Positions 1 through 6,892 are shown, numbered from the stretch's first letter. The stretch is 9,153 nt of DNA from an uncultured Clostridiaceae bacterium (GCA_947175375.1 CAMWMT010000068.1:1-9153); one strand, 5' to 3'. Notes: generated by a model not told the origin, from the letters alone. Numbers and translations are program-made.

Positions 1-183
1 AAAGCCGTTAGGCCTTTTTTTGTGGGGGGTGCGTTGTTGTTTATATTAAAATGAGGAATCCTGTACATCCTGATCCTGATCTGGTCTGTGATCCTGTTTC
101 GGGAGCATGTGACATGGAACAATATCATCGGGAGCATCATCATCATAGTGGGGATCAGTATTCATGGAATGGATGAACATTAG
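1..183 (+). pseudogene. Remnant of a small EamA/SMR-type membrane transporter subunit (5' end outside window)
   Basis: The frame starting at base 1 reads a hydrophobic stretch (PFFVGGALLFILK) up to an in-frame TGA at 52-54. It then continues open to TAG at 181-183 as a typical last helix pair of a four-helix drug/metabolite transporter, including the motif SVILFREHVTW and a final I/G-rich helix. From memory of the family, about 20 residues (the end of one helix and the following loop) appear to be missing between the two parts, so a deletion of roughly 60 bases could have created the stop. No good start codon lies between the stop and the second part. The remnant overlaps the next gene by 20 nt, the arrangement expected of a paired-subunit transporter. 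A sequencing error or chance hydrophobic frame is possible, since only the 3' end is visible. Confidence 0.45.
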
Positions 184-508
184 TTATCTGCTGGCTTTTT
201 TGTCTGTATTTATTGCGTCAGTCTCACAGATTCTGTTAAAACAGTCAGCGCAGACAGAACATAGGAATTTTATTTTCAAATTTCTGAACTGGAGGGTTAT
301 CCTGAGTTATGCACTCCTGTTTGGGACAACCATTGTCAATGTATTTGCTTATCGTGGAATTGAACTGAAGGTAACACCAATGATCGAAGCCACGGGAATC
401 ATATGGGTGACCATATTAGCAGTATGTTTCCTGAAGGAGAGGCCGTCAAAACGGGCAGTGCTCTCTATTGTGATCACGATCATTGGTATCATTGTGTTTT
501 CATTGTAA
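164..508 (+). CDS. Four-helix EamA/SMR-family membrane transporter subunit
   Basis: This is a 114-residue, almost wholly hydrophobic protein with four predicted membrane helices at about residues 5-25, 43-63, 70-91 and 96-113. The length and layout match the half-size drug/metabolite transporters (small multidrug resistance or EamA-like), which work as dimers in the cytoplasmic membrane. The SQILLK motif ending helix 1 and the LKERPSK loop between helices 3 and 4 fit this family. ATG at 164 is preceded by GGGG at 150-153; ATG at 173 is an alternative start. It overlaps the 3' end of a similar, apparently broken upstream frame, so the two were probably partners in a heterodimer. Without an intact partner the protein may be a homodimer or inactive. 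The substrate cannot be inferred. It ends one base before the next gene. Confidence 0.8.
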   Translation: MEWMNISYLLAFLSVFIASVSQILLKQSAQTEHRNFIFKFLNWRVILSYALLFGTTIVNVFAYRGIELKVTPMIEATGIIWVTILAVCFLKERPSKRAVLSIVITIIGIIVFSL

Positions 509-509
509 T

Positions 510-1943
510 ATGAGTCAACTGTTAAGAAGCTTAAGGGAATATGCGGATTCTGATTATCTGCCCATGCATATGCCTGGTCATAAGCGGCGTATGGGGGAGA
601 TCGGTAATCCGTATTTTATTGATATTACAGAGATCGACGGATTTGACGATCTTCATCATGCGGAAGGGATTCTGGCAGATGCACAGGAGCGGGCAGCAGT
701 TTTATATCATTCGGAAGAAACGCACTATCTGATCAATGGAAGCACGGCAGGAGTCCTAGCAGCAGTGTCCGGATGTACCTCTTTTGGCGGAAAGCTTCTG
801 ATGGCGCGTAATTGTCACAGGTCCGCGTATCATGCTGCATTTTTAAAAGGATTGCATGTGGAGTATCTTTATCCACAATCCATGGGTTCTATGGGGATAA
901 ATGGAAGGATTCTACCAAAAGATGTGGAAAACATACTTCAGAGTACGCCTGATATTCAGGCAGTGCTAATCACTTCCCCGACTTATGACGGGATTGTATC
1001 GGATGTACGGCAGATCGCCCAGTATGTACATCAATATGGGATTCCTCTGATCGTGGATGAAGCGCATGGGGCGCATTTTCCGTTTTCTGTACATTTTCCG
1101 GAGGATTCGGTAAACTGTGGGGCGGATGTAGTGATCCATAGCTTGCATAAGACGTTGCCTGCACTCACACAGACTGGATTGATCCATCTAAATGGGACGC
1201 TGATAGATCGGGAAAAGATCAGAAAATATCTGACAATCTATCAGACTAGCAGTCCGTCCTATGTGTTGATGGCAGGATTGGACAACTGCGTAGAGTGGAC
1301 CAGGACGCATCCGGAATCTTTTGAAAGATATGTGGAAAATCTTCACAGGTTGAGAGGTGAACTTCGCGGATTGAAGAATCTTGAGCTTTTGGAGGTTCCG
1401 GGAATGGATGAGACGAAGATTTTGATATCTCTTAGAAAGACGGGATGGAATGGGCAGAAGCTTGCAGAAGCGTTCAGAAGAGAGTTTCATATCGAGCCGG
1501 AAATGGCATGCAGTACCTATGTGTGTATGATCACAACCGTGGCAGATACGAAAGAGAGCTTTGGAAGATTAAAGGAAGCATTATTTTCGATAGATAGCCG
1601 GCTTTCCAAAGAGGAATCGGGGATGCATTCAGAAGCAAAGAAGCTGTTTTCTGATGAAGTGATAAAGACAGAATGTGTCTGTACGTTTCAGGAAGCAGAG
1701 GAAGTAGAAAAGGAATGGGTCTTGGCCAGTGATTCCTGCGGAAAAGTGAGCGGTGATTTTGTGACTGTATATCCGCCGGGGATTCCGCTTCTTGCGCCGG
1801 GAGAGAGGATCACAATGGAGATCGTTGACAGACTGTATCAGTATGAAAAGGACAGGTTGGAGATCCACGGAATCAGAGATGGAAGGATAATGATAGTCAG
1901 AAAGGAAGAACAGATCAATGGCGGGAGTAGTAATCGCATTTGA
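510..1943 (+). CDS. Orn/Lys/Arg decarboxylase family protein, PLP-dependent (YaaO/SpeA type)
   Basis: This 477-residue fold-type I PLP enzyme probably decarboxylates arginine, lysine or ornithine to a polyamine precursor in the cytoplasm. Visible signatures are SDYLPMHMPGHKR near the N-terminus (14-26), the phosphate-binding NGSTAG (76-81), DEAHGAHF (183-190, the Asp that contacts the PLP ring nitrogen) and HSLHKT (210-215), whose K214 should form the Schiff base. YPPGIP (421-426) marks the C-terminal domain. The length fits the short Bacillus YaaO/SpeA class, which lacks the N-terminal wing domain of E. coli LdcC/CadA. The substrate cannot be read from sequence. I chose ATG at 510 because it puts the conserved N-terminus in the usual place; an in-frame TTG at 483 would add nine residues that look unlike the family. 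No clear RBS precedes it, so translation is probably coupled to the transporter gene that stops at 508. Its last 26 nt overlap the thymidylate kinase gene. Confidence 0.9.
   Translation: MSQLLRSLREYADSDYLPMHMPGHKRRMGEIGNPYFIDITEIDGFDDLHHAEGILADAQERAAVLYHSEETHYLINGSTAGVLAAVSGCTSFGGKLLMARNCHRSAYHAAFLKGLHVEYLYPQSMGSMGINGRILPKDVENILQSTPDIQAVLITSPTYDGIVSDVRQIAQYVHQYGIPLIVDEAHGAHFPFSVHFPEDSVNCGADVVIHSLHKTLPALTQTGLIHLNGTLIDREKIRKYLTIYQTSSPSYVLMAGLDNCVEWTRTHPESFERYVENLHRLRGELRGLKNLELLEVPGMDETKILISLRKTGWNGQKLAEAFRREFHIEPEMACSTYVCMITTVADTKESFGRLKEALFSIDSRLSKEESGMHSEAKKLFSDEVIKTECVCTFQEAEEVEKEWVLASDSCGKVSGDFVTVYPPGIPLLAPGERITMEIVDRLYQYEKDRLEIHGIRDGRIMIVRKEEQINGGSSNRI
1901..1908 (+). promoter_or_regulatory. 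Ribosome binding site for the thymidylate kinase gene
   Basis: AAAGGAAG lies inside the decarboxylase coding sequence, nine bases before ATG 1918. It supports that start even though it makes the two genes overlap by 26 nt. Confidence 0.65.
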
Positions 1944-2598
1944 AGGAATCGATGGAAGCGGAAAGGGCGTACAGGTTGGTGAGATTGCACTCCGCTTAAG
2001 GTCCATGGGGAAGAAGGTATTGATCCAGGATTTTCCCGTGTATTCGAGTTTTTATGGGAAAGAGATCGGAAAGATGTTGTCCGGTGAACACGATGTCCGT
2101 GCAGATAAGGTCGATCCCAGATCCATGAGTCTCTGGTACGCTCTGGACAGACACGAGGCATTGAAGAATATAGATAGGGAAGCTTATGATTATATCTTGT
2201 TTAACCGGTCTACCTTGTCCAATGCCGCTTATCAAAGTTTTCGGGTAAAGCCGGAAGAAAGAGACGAATTTACCGAGTGGCTGTTTGAGCTAGAATATGA
2301 GAAACTGGGAGTCTGGAAGCCGGATCTTTACATAATCTTTGACGTGACGGAAGAGCAGTCCAGAAAAAATGTGGCAAAGAAGGGGCAGAGAGATTATCTT
2401 GAGGCTACACATGATGTATATGAAGAATCTCAGACGATCATGAGCCATGCGAGAAAGGTGTATCTGCATCAGGCTGAGATACATGATAATATCCATATCG
2501 TTCCGTGTATGGATGAGGACGGGAATTTCAGGACTATCGAAGAGATCGCATCTTATGTCATGGATATAATACAGGGCTGTGTAAACGGTAATATATAG
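1918..2598 (+). CDS. tmk: Thymidylate kinase, divergent (dTMP kinase family)
   Basis: This 226-residue cytoplasmic P-loop kinase is predicted to phosphorylate dTMP to dTDP with ATP for DNA synthesis. The P-loop is FEGIDGSGKGVQ (8-19), followed by a DFPVYSS segment (38-44) like the FP motif of eukaryote-type and clostridial dTMP kinases, WYALDRHE (73-80) and KPDLYIIFDV (134-143). A lid-like basic segment follows at about 145-160. Two positions are unusual. The residue after the P-loop lysine is Gly17 then Val18, so no hydroxyl follows Lys16. The usual Asp-Arg pair is Asn96-Arg97 in FNRSTLSNAAYQ. Related clostridial proteins carry GKGT and DR here, as I recall them. Placement between a YaaO-like decarboxylase and holB matches the Bacillus tmk neighbourhood, so orthology is likely even if activity on dTMP is not certain. 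Confidence 0.85.
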   Translation: MAGVVIAFEGIDGSGKGVQVGEIALRLRSMGKKVLIQDFPVYSSFYGKEIGKMLSGEHDVRADKVDPRSMSLWYALDRHEALKNIDREAYDYILFNRSTLSNAAYQSFRVKPEERDEFTEWLFELEYEKLGVWKPDLYIIFDVTEEQSRKNVAKKGQRDYLEATHDVYEESQTIMSHARKVYLHQAEIHDNIHIVPCMDEDGNFRTIEEIASYVMDIIQGCVNGNI

Positions 2599-2610
2599 AA
2601 ATGATAGGAA

Positions 2611-2638
2611 TTTTCAAGGAAATGTGATATGCTATATA
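2611..2638 (+). promoter_or_regulatory. Possible weak internal promoter before holB
   Basis: The 56-bp gap after tmk holds TTTTCA (2611-2616), a 16-bp spacer and TATATA (2633-2638). The -10 abuts the RBS, leaving a very short leader, so this is a weak candidate for extra transcription of holB and downstream genes. Confidence 0.25.
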
Positions 2639-2647
2639 GGGGAGGTG
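2638..2647 (+). promoter_or_regulatory. Strong ribosome binding site for holB
   Basis: AGGGGAGGTG lies seven bases before ATG 2655 and is nearly complementary to the 16S 3' end. It fixes the holB start after a 56-bp intergenic gap. Confidence 0.8.
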
Positions 2648-2654
2648 AAGTATT

Positions 2655-3644
2655 ATGGCAGGATTTTCGGATGTGCTCGGTCATGAGCAGACGATCTTAC
2701 ATATGAAACACGCGATCGAGATGGATAAAGTATCTCATGCTTATATTATCAGTGGTGAGAAAGGTTCAGGGAAGAAGCTGCTGGCAGATCTTTTTGCGCA
2801 GACGCTGCAGTGTGAGAAGAAAGGGACAGATCCATGTATGGAGTGTCGGTCTTGTAAACAAGCGATCAGCCGGAATCAGCCGGATATCATCTATGTGACG
2901 CATGAAAAGCCAAATACGATCAGTGTGGAAGACATAAGGACGCAGATCAACGGGAATATTATGATCAAACCATACAACAGTCCGTATAAGGTCTATTTGG
3001 TAGATGAGGCAGAGAAGCTGAGTGTGCAGGCACAGAATGCCTTGTTGAAGACTATAGAGGAACCGCCGGTCTATGCGGTGATTCTGCTTCTGACGACCAA
3101 TGCAGGAATGCTTCTTCAGACGATCCGGTCCCGGTGTGTCATATTGGAACTGAAGCCGGTACCTTCGCCGATGGTGAAAAACTATCTGATGAAACAGCCG
3201 GAGGTGTCGGAATATCGTGCAGATATCTGTACCGCATTTGCCCAGGGAAATGTGGGGAAGGCGAAAAGACTAGCAATGTCAGACAGCTTTTCCGAGATGT
3301 TGGAGCATGCGCTTCATCTGGTAAAATATATCCATGAGATGGACGTCAATGACATGATCGCTGATCTGAAGAGGATTAGCACCTATAAGATGGAAATCGA
3401 TGATTATCTGGATCTTTTAACCGTGTGGTACCGGGATGTCCTGATGTTCAAGGCGACCCGTGACGCGGACAGCCTGATCTTTTCCCATGAGTTGACCAGT
3501 ATTCAGGAAAAAGCGCAGAAAAGTTCCTATGAGGGACTTGAGTTAATTATAAAATCACTGGAAAAGGCAAAGATCCGATTGAATGCCAATGTGAATTTTG
3601 ATATGGCGATGGAGCTTCTGCTCCTGAATATGAAGGAGAATTAA
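2655..3644 (+). CDS. holB: DNA polymerase III subunit delta prime
   Basis: This 329-residue clamp-loader subunit matches the length of B. subtilis HolB as I remember it. It acts in the DnaX complex that loads the beta sliding clamp at the replication fork. Visible elements are the N-terminal H-x-YI-SGEKGSGKK P-loop-like segment (28-41; the last Lys replaces Ser/Thr, and delta prime need not hydrolyse ATP). A zinc-binding set follows: C53, C61, C64, C67. VYLVDEAEK (113-121) is Walker B-like, NALLKTIEEPP is at 128-138, and LLTTNAGMLLQTIRSRC (145-161) contains the SRC motif with the arginine finger R160. The C-terminal half is the less conserved oligomerisation domain. The gene ends two bases before ricT, and the ricT RBS lies within its last codons. 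Confidence 0.93.
   Translation: MAGFSDVLGHEQTILHMKHAIEMDKVSHAYIISGEKGSGKKLLADLFAQTLQCEKKGTDPCMECRSCKQAISRNQPDIIYVTHEKPNTISVEDIRTQINGNIMIKPYNSPYKVYLVDEAEKLSVQAQNALLKTIEEPPVYAVILLLTTNAGMLLQTIRSRCVILELKPVPSPMVKNYLMKQPEVSEYRADICTAFAQGNVGKAKRLAMSDSFSEMLEHALHLVKYIHEMDVNDMIADLKRISTYKMEIDDYLDLLTVWYRDVLMFKATRDADSLIFSHELTSIQEKAQKSSYEGLELIIKSLEKAKIRLNANVNFDMAMELLLLNMKEN
3633..3640 (+). promoter_or_regulatory. Ribosome binding site for ricT inside the end of holB
   Basis: AAGGAGAA sits within the last holB codons, five bases before ATG 3646. It supports the start and indicates translational coupling. Confidence 0.75.
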
Positions 3645-3645
3645 G

Positions 3646-4566
3646 ATGACAAAAGTAATCGGTGTGCGCTTTCGCCGGGCAGGAAAGATCTATTATTTCT
3701 CTCCGGGAAAGCTTCAGATCAATACAAATGACCATGTGATTGTAGAGACTGCGAGAGGCGTGGAATATGGCCATGTGGTCATCGGCAGTAAGGATGTAGA
3801 GGATGAGAAGGTGGTGCAGCCTTTAAAGCCAGTCATCCGTCTTGCAACGCCGGAGGATGATGAGCAGGAGGATGGCAACCGGGAGAAGGAACGGGAGGCG
3901 TTCCGAATCTGTCAGGAGAAGATAAAGAAGCATAAGTTGGAGATGAAGCTCATTGATGCGGAATATACCTTTGACAATAATAAGGTGCTGTTTTATTTTA
4001 CCGCGGATGGAAGAGTGGATTTTCGGGAACTGGTAAAGGATCTGGCATCTGTCTTTAAGACCCGGATCGAATTGCGCCAGATCGGAGTCAGAGATGAGAC
4101 GAAGATACTGGGAGGTATCGGTATCTGTGGAAGATCTCTGTGTTGTCATACCCATCAGTCAGAGTTTCTTCCGGTATCCATTAAAATGGCAAAGGAACAG
4201 AATTTGTCTCTGAATCCGACCAAGATATCCGGTGTGTGTGGAAGGCTGATGTGTTGTCTGAAGCATGAAGCAGAGACCTATGAAGAGTTGAACAGCCGTT
4301 TGCCCGGTATAGGTGATCATGTAACTGCAAAGGATGGAAGCAAAGGGGTCGTCAGTTCTGTGAATGTGCTCCGTCAGCTTGTGAAGGTAGTCGTAACACT
4401 GGAAAATGAAGAAAAAGAGATCCGGGAATATAAGGTGGAGGAGCTGAGATTCCGTCCCCGTCGTCGGAAAGAAAAAAACAATAAACACCGTGAGGAAAAT
4501 AAAGATCTGAAGAATCTGGAAGCACTGGAACGTAAGGAAGGAAGATCGAAGCTGAATGACAAGTAA
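3646..4566 (+). CDS. ricT: PSP1-domain protein RicT (YaaT), regulator of RNA processing
   Basis: This is a 306-residue PSP1-domain protein. In B. subtilis, RicT (YaaT) forms an iron-sulfur complex with RicA and RicF that stimulates RNase Y-dependent mRNA maturation and affects sporulation, competence and biofilm formation. The diagnostic features are two cysteine clusters, CGRSLCC (161-167) and CGRLMCC (198-204). They follow VRDETKILGGIGI (148-160) and match the cluster ligands in this family. EYGHVVIGSKDVED (40-53) belongs to the N-terminal half. The C-terminal tail after about residue 268 is highly charged and basic (RRRKEKNNK and onward), probably disordered, and may contact RNA; that is inference. 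Start ATG 3646 has a good RBS. The last 11 nt overlap rsmI. RicA and RicF are not in this window. Confidence 0.92.
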   Translation: MTKVIGVRFRRAGKIYYFSPGKLQINTNDHVIVETARGVEYGHVVIGSKDVEDEKVVQPLKPVIRLATPEDDEQEDGNREKEREAFRICQEKIKKHKLEMKLIDAEYTFDNNKVLFYFTADGRVDFRELVKDLASVFKTRIELRQIGVRDETKILGGIGICGRSLCCHTHQSEFLPVSIKMAKEQNLSLNPTKISGVCGRLMCCLKHEAETYEELNSRLPGIGDHVTAKDGSKGVVSSVNVLRQLVKVVVTLENEEKEIREYKVEELRFRPRRRKEKNNKHREENKDLKNLEALERKEGRSKLNDK

Positions 4567-5410
4567 GACGGGAGTTCTCTATCTGTGTGCGACTCCGATC
4601 GGGAATCTGGAGGATATGACCTTTCGGGCAGTCCGTATCCTGAAGGAAGCGGACCTGATCGCGGCGGAGGATACGCGAAACAGTATCCGGCTTCTGAATC
4701 ATTTTGATATCCATACACCCATGACCAGTTATCATGAGTATAATCGGATAGAGAAGGGACAAGTACTGGTGAAAAAGCTTCTGGAAGGTCAGGATATCGT
4801 ACTGATCACGGATGCGGGTATGCCCGGTATCTCAGATCCGGGAGAGGATCTGGTCCGGATGTGCCATGAAGCAGGTATTATCGTAACTGCAGTTCCGGGA
4901 GCTTGCGCCTGTGTGACTGCTCTTGCAGTCTCAGGCCAGCATACCAGAAGATTCTGTTTTGAAGCATTTCTTCCTTCGGATAAAAAGGAACGGGGGGAGA
5001 TTCTAACAGAGCTTGCAGAGGAGACCAGGACGATTCTTCTGTATGAAGCTCCTCACCGGTTGAAAAGGACACTGGCAGAGCTTCTGGAAAAGCTAGGAGA
5101 CCGCAGGCTGTCCATATGCAGGGAATTGACCAAACGGTATGAGACCATATGGGAGACAACGCTTGCAGAGGCCTGTGTCCATTACGAGAGTCAGGAGCCA
5201 AGGGGAGAATATGTCCTTGTACTGGAAGGAAGACAGCGCGCAGATCTGATACAGGAGCGGCAGCAAGATTTTCAGAAGCTCTCTTATCAGGAGCATATGA
5301 AGCTCTACGAAGAACAGGGAATGGATCGGAAGGCAGCTATGAAGCAGGTGGCAAGGGACAGGGGAGTCAGTAAACGGGAGGTCTATCAGGCACTGCTTTT
5401 GGAGGAATGA
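4556..5410 (+). CDS. rsmI: 16S rRNA (cytidine(1402)-2'-O)-methyltransferase RsmI
   Basis: This 284-residue tetrapyrrole-methylase-fold (SPOUT-unrelated) enzyme uses S-adenosylmethionine to methylate the ribose of C1402 in 16S rRNA, in the decoding centre. Signatures are YLCATPIGNLEDMT (9-22), AAEDTR (36-41), SYHEYN (58-63), ITDAGMPGISDPG (about 83-95), PGACA, FEAFLPSDKK, LYEAPHRL, RELTKRYE and EYVLVLEG. The last part forms the usual C-terminal extension with a helical region (KLSYQEHMKLYEEQGMDRKA and onward). The length agrees with YabC/RsmI. The start at 4556 overlaps ricT by 11 nt with only a weak, distant purine run (4534-4542), suggesting coupling. In Bacillus, yabA, yabB and yazA lie between ricT and rsmI. 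Here rsmI is directly adjacent and the yabB-like gene follows it. Confidence 0.95.
   Translation: MTSKTGVLYLCATPIGNLEDMTFRAVRILKEADLIAAEDTRNSIRLLNHFDIHTPMTSYHEYNRIEKGQVLVKKLLEGQDIVLITDAGMPGISDPGEDLVRMCHEAGIIVTAVPGACACVTALAVSGQHTRRFCFEAFLPSDKKERGEILTELAEETRTILLYEAPHRLKRTLAELLEKLGDRRLSICRELTKRYETIWETTLAEACVHYESQEPRGEYVLVLEGRQRADLIQERQQDFQKLSYQEHMKLYEEQGMDRKAAMKQVARDRGVSKREVYQALLLEE
5401..5407 (+). promoter_or_regulatory. Ribosome binding site for the YabB-like methyltransferase
   Basis: GGAGGAA overlaps the last rsmI codons, seven bases before ATG 5415. It confirms this start and a tightly linked operon. Confidence 0.75.
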
Positions 5411-5414
5411 CAGT

Positions 5415-6152
5415 ATGGAGATACAGTTAAAGGACGGGGAACGCCTGGATGAGCTTCATCGAAACGGATATCAGATCATTCAGGATCCGAAACGGTTCTG
5501 CTTTGGGATGGATGCCGTGCTGCTTGCAGGATTTACAAAAGTAAAGCCAGGAGAGAAGGTACTGGATCTGGGTACGGGGACCGGTATTTTGCCAATTCTT
5601 TTGGAAGCCAGAACGAAAGGGATGTCTTTTACCGGCCTGGAGATACAGCCGGAGAGTGCGGATATGGCCGACCGAAGTGTCAGGCTGAACCATCTGGAGG
5701 ACAGGGTCCATATTGTAACCGGAGATATCAGGGAAGCGGACCGGCTCTTTGGAGCCGGTTCTTATCATGTGGTGACAAGTAATCCTCCGTATATGACGGA
5801 TATGCATGGATTGAAAAATCCCAGTGAAGCAAAGGCAATTGCCAGGCATGAGATCTTGTGTACACTGGAGGATGTAGTATCACAGGCGGCAAAGCTTTTG
5901 ATGCCGTGCGGCCGGTTTTATCTGGTACACCGTCCGTTCCGGTTGGCGGAGATCATGAACTGTCTGTGTTCACATGGACTGGAACCGAAGCGGATGCGCC
6001 TGGTTTATCCTTATGAGAACAGGGAGCCGAACATGGTGCTGATCGAAGCGCTGAAGGGAGGGCATTCCGGGATGACAGTGGAAAAGCCGTTGATCATCTT
6101 TGAAAGCCCAGGTAAATACAGAGATGAAATCTGTGAGATCTATGGATATTAG
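5415..6152 (+). CDS. tRNA1(Val) (adenine(37)-N6)-methyltransferase family protein (TrmN6/YabB-like)
   Basis: This is a 245-residue class I SAM-dependent methyltransferase. The SAM-binding motif I is VLDLGTGTGILPILL (49-63), the acidic motif II is LEIQPE (75-80), and the catalytic N6-adenine motif is TSNPPY (121-126). The N-terminal FCFGMDAVLLAGF (28-40) is typical of the YfiC/TrmN6 and YabB branch. In E. coli this enzyme methylates A37 of tRNA-Val; in Firmicutes the YabB ortholog lies near tmk and rsmI, as here. The exact RNA target in this organism is inferred. The gene is the last of the tight cluster. A weak AT-rich hairpin overlaps its stop codon, and a new promoter begins only ~20 bases later. 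Confidence 0.88.
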   Translation: MEIQLKDGERLDELHRNGYQIIQDPKRFCFGMDAVLLAGFTKVKPGEKVLDLGTGTGILPILLEARTKGMSFTGLEIQPESADMADRSVRLNHLEDRVHIVTGDIREADRLFGAGSYHVVTSNPPYMTDMHGLKNPSEAKAIARHEILCTLEDVVSQAAKLLMPCGRFYLVHRPFRLAEIMNCLCSHGLEPKRMRLVYPYENREPNMVLIEALKGGHSGMTVEKPLIIFESPGKYRDEICEIYGY

Positions 6153-6180
6153 AATTAATGTCTGAAATTCTTTAGTTTTG
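6151..6180 (+). terminator. Possible weak terminator after the housekeeping cluster
   Basis: AGAATT (6151-6156) can pair with AATTCT (6166-6171) over a nine-base loop, followed by a T-rich run (6171-6179). The stem is short and AT-only, so termination would be weak. The same T-run overlaps the candidate sigma-28 -35 element. Confidence 0.25.
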
Positions 6181-6197
6181 GAAAAAATCGCCGATAT
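6171..6197 (+). promoter_or_regulatory. Candidate sigma-28 (FliA/SigD) promoter
   Basis: TTTAGTTT (6171-6178), exactly 11 bases, then GCCGATAT (6190-6197). The known E. coli sigma-28 consensus is TAAAGTTT-N11-GCCGATAA, so the -10 matches 7 of 8 and the -35 matches 6 of 8 at the right spacing. GCCGATAT is also the SigD-type -10 in Bacillus. The two changed bases are in the TAAA core, which lowers certainty. A transcript would start at about 6204, giving a ~40-nt leader before ATG 6246. Confidence 0.6.
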
Positions 6198-6228
6198 ATG
6201 GGTTGAAGGAAACTTTTTTTAAACCTAT

Positions 6229-6240
6229 AAAGGAGGAGGT
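6229..6240 (+). promoter_or_regulatory. Very strong ribosome binding site for the 206-residue gene
   Basis: AAAGGAGGAGGT ends five bases before ATG 6246 and contains two overlapping GGAGG cores. AACCT (6222-6226) could pair with AGGTT (6237-6241), placing the core in a small loop, so translation is expected to be efficient. Confidence 0.75.
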
Positions 6241-6245
6241 TAAGT

Positions 6246-6866
6246 ATGCAGGTTAATGTGAATCAGGATACTGCCATAAGACAGTATACCCAGAACGTAC
6301 AGAGCGCAAAGACAGTGACGGCGCCTGTAGCGGACACGAAGGAAGATGCTTCCGCAAGCGCTGTCCAAAAGGATGTGGACCGTGCGGAATTCAGCAAGGA
6401 TACTGCAGTTACTGGTAAAATGAGTGATTCCGAGAGAGCTGCTCTCGTAAAGAGTTTAAAGGATGACCTGAACAATCAGATGTCTCGTTTCACCAACATG
6501 ATGACGCAGATGTTCCAGAAGCAGGGAATTACGGCGAATCTGTCCCAGGGAAATGATTTCTGGCGGTTTATGGCAAGCGGCAACTATACGGTAGACGAGA
6601 AGACCAAAGCAGATGCTCAGGCTGCAATCTCAGAGGATGGATACTGGGGCGTATCCCAGACTTCTCAGAGAATCTTTGATTTTGCTAAGGCTCTTGCAGG
6701 GGATGATCCGGAAAAGATGAAACAGATGCAGGCAGCGGTAGAGAAAGGTTTCAAACAGGCTGAAGAAGCATGGGGTGGCAGCCTTCCGTCTATCTGCGGC
6801 GATACGCATTCGGCGATCGGCAAGCTGTTTGACGATTATTATGCAAAGAATGGAGCAACTGCATAA
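6246..6866 (+). CDS. Uncharacterised 206-residue protein, probably motility-associated
   Basis: I do not recognise a named function. The N-terminal ~60 residues are polar, Ala/Thr/Val/Lys-rich and probably disordered, ending in DRAEFS (45-50). This resembles the D-x-V-x-(L/I)-S motif found after similar leaders in FlgM and some other flagellar proteins. A helical segment follows (61-95, Met-rich at 79-89). The C-terminal domain (about 103-200) carries DGYWGVSQTSQRIFDFAKAL (131-150), AGDDPEK (151-157) and GFKQAEEAWGGSLP (168-181), a pattern I associate with small uncharacterised proteins, possibly of the DUF5610 type. There is no signal peptide or membrane helix, and a single Cys184. The gene has its own RBS and a candidate sigma-28 promoter, and stands apart from the housekeeping cluster. 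Membership of the motility regulon is inference; a structural, export or chaperone role is equally open. Confidence 0.75.
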   Translation: MQVNVNQDTAIRQYTQNVQSAKTVTAPVADTKEDASASAVQKDVDRAEFSKDTAVTGKMSDSERAALVKSLKDDLNNQMSRFTNMMTQMFQKQGITANLSQGNDFWRFMASGNYTVDEKTKADAQAAISEDGYWGVSQTSQRIFDFAKALAGDDPEKMKQMQAAVEKGFKQAEEAWGGSLPSICGDTHSAIGKLFDDYYAKNGATA

Positions 6867-6892
6867 GCGGAAGCTGCAAAAGAATAGCAGGT

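Noticed and set aside
1..20. Terminator-like GCC-GTTA-GGC followed by seven Ts
   Set aside because: Only three GC pairs form before a mismatch, and the bases fit a transporter reading frame. Upstream sequence is missing, so a terminator cannot be supported.
138..146. CATCATCAT tandem run
   Set aside because: It encodes repeated isoleucines of a membrane helix, so it is coding composition rather than a repeat element.
483..509. Upstream TTG start for the decarboxylase
   Set aside because: It would add nine residues unlike the family and overlap the transporter gene, without an RBS.
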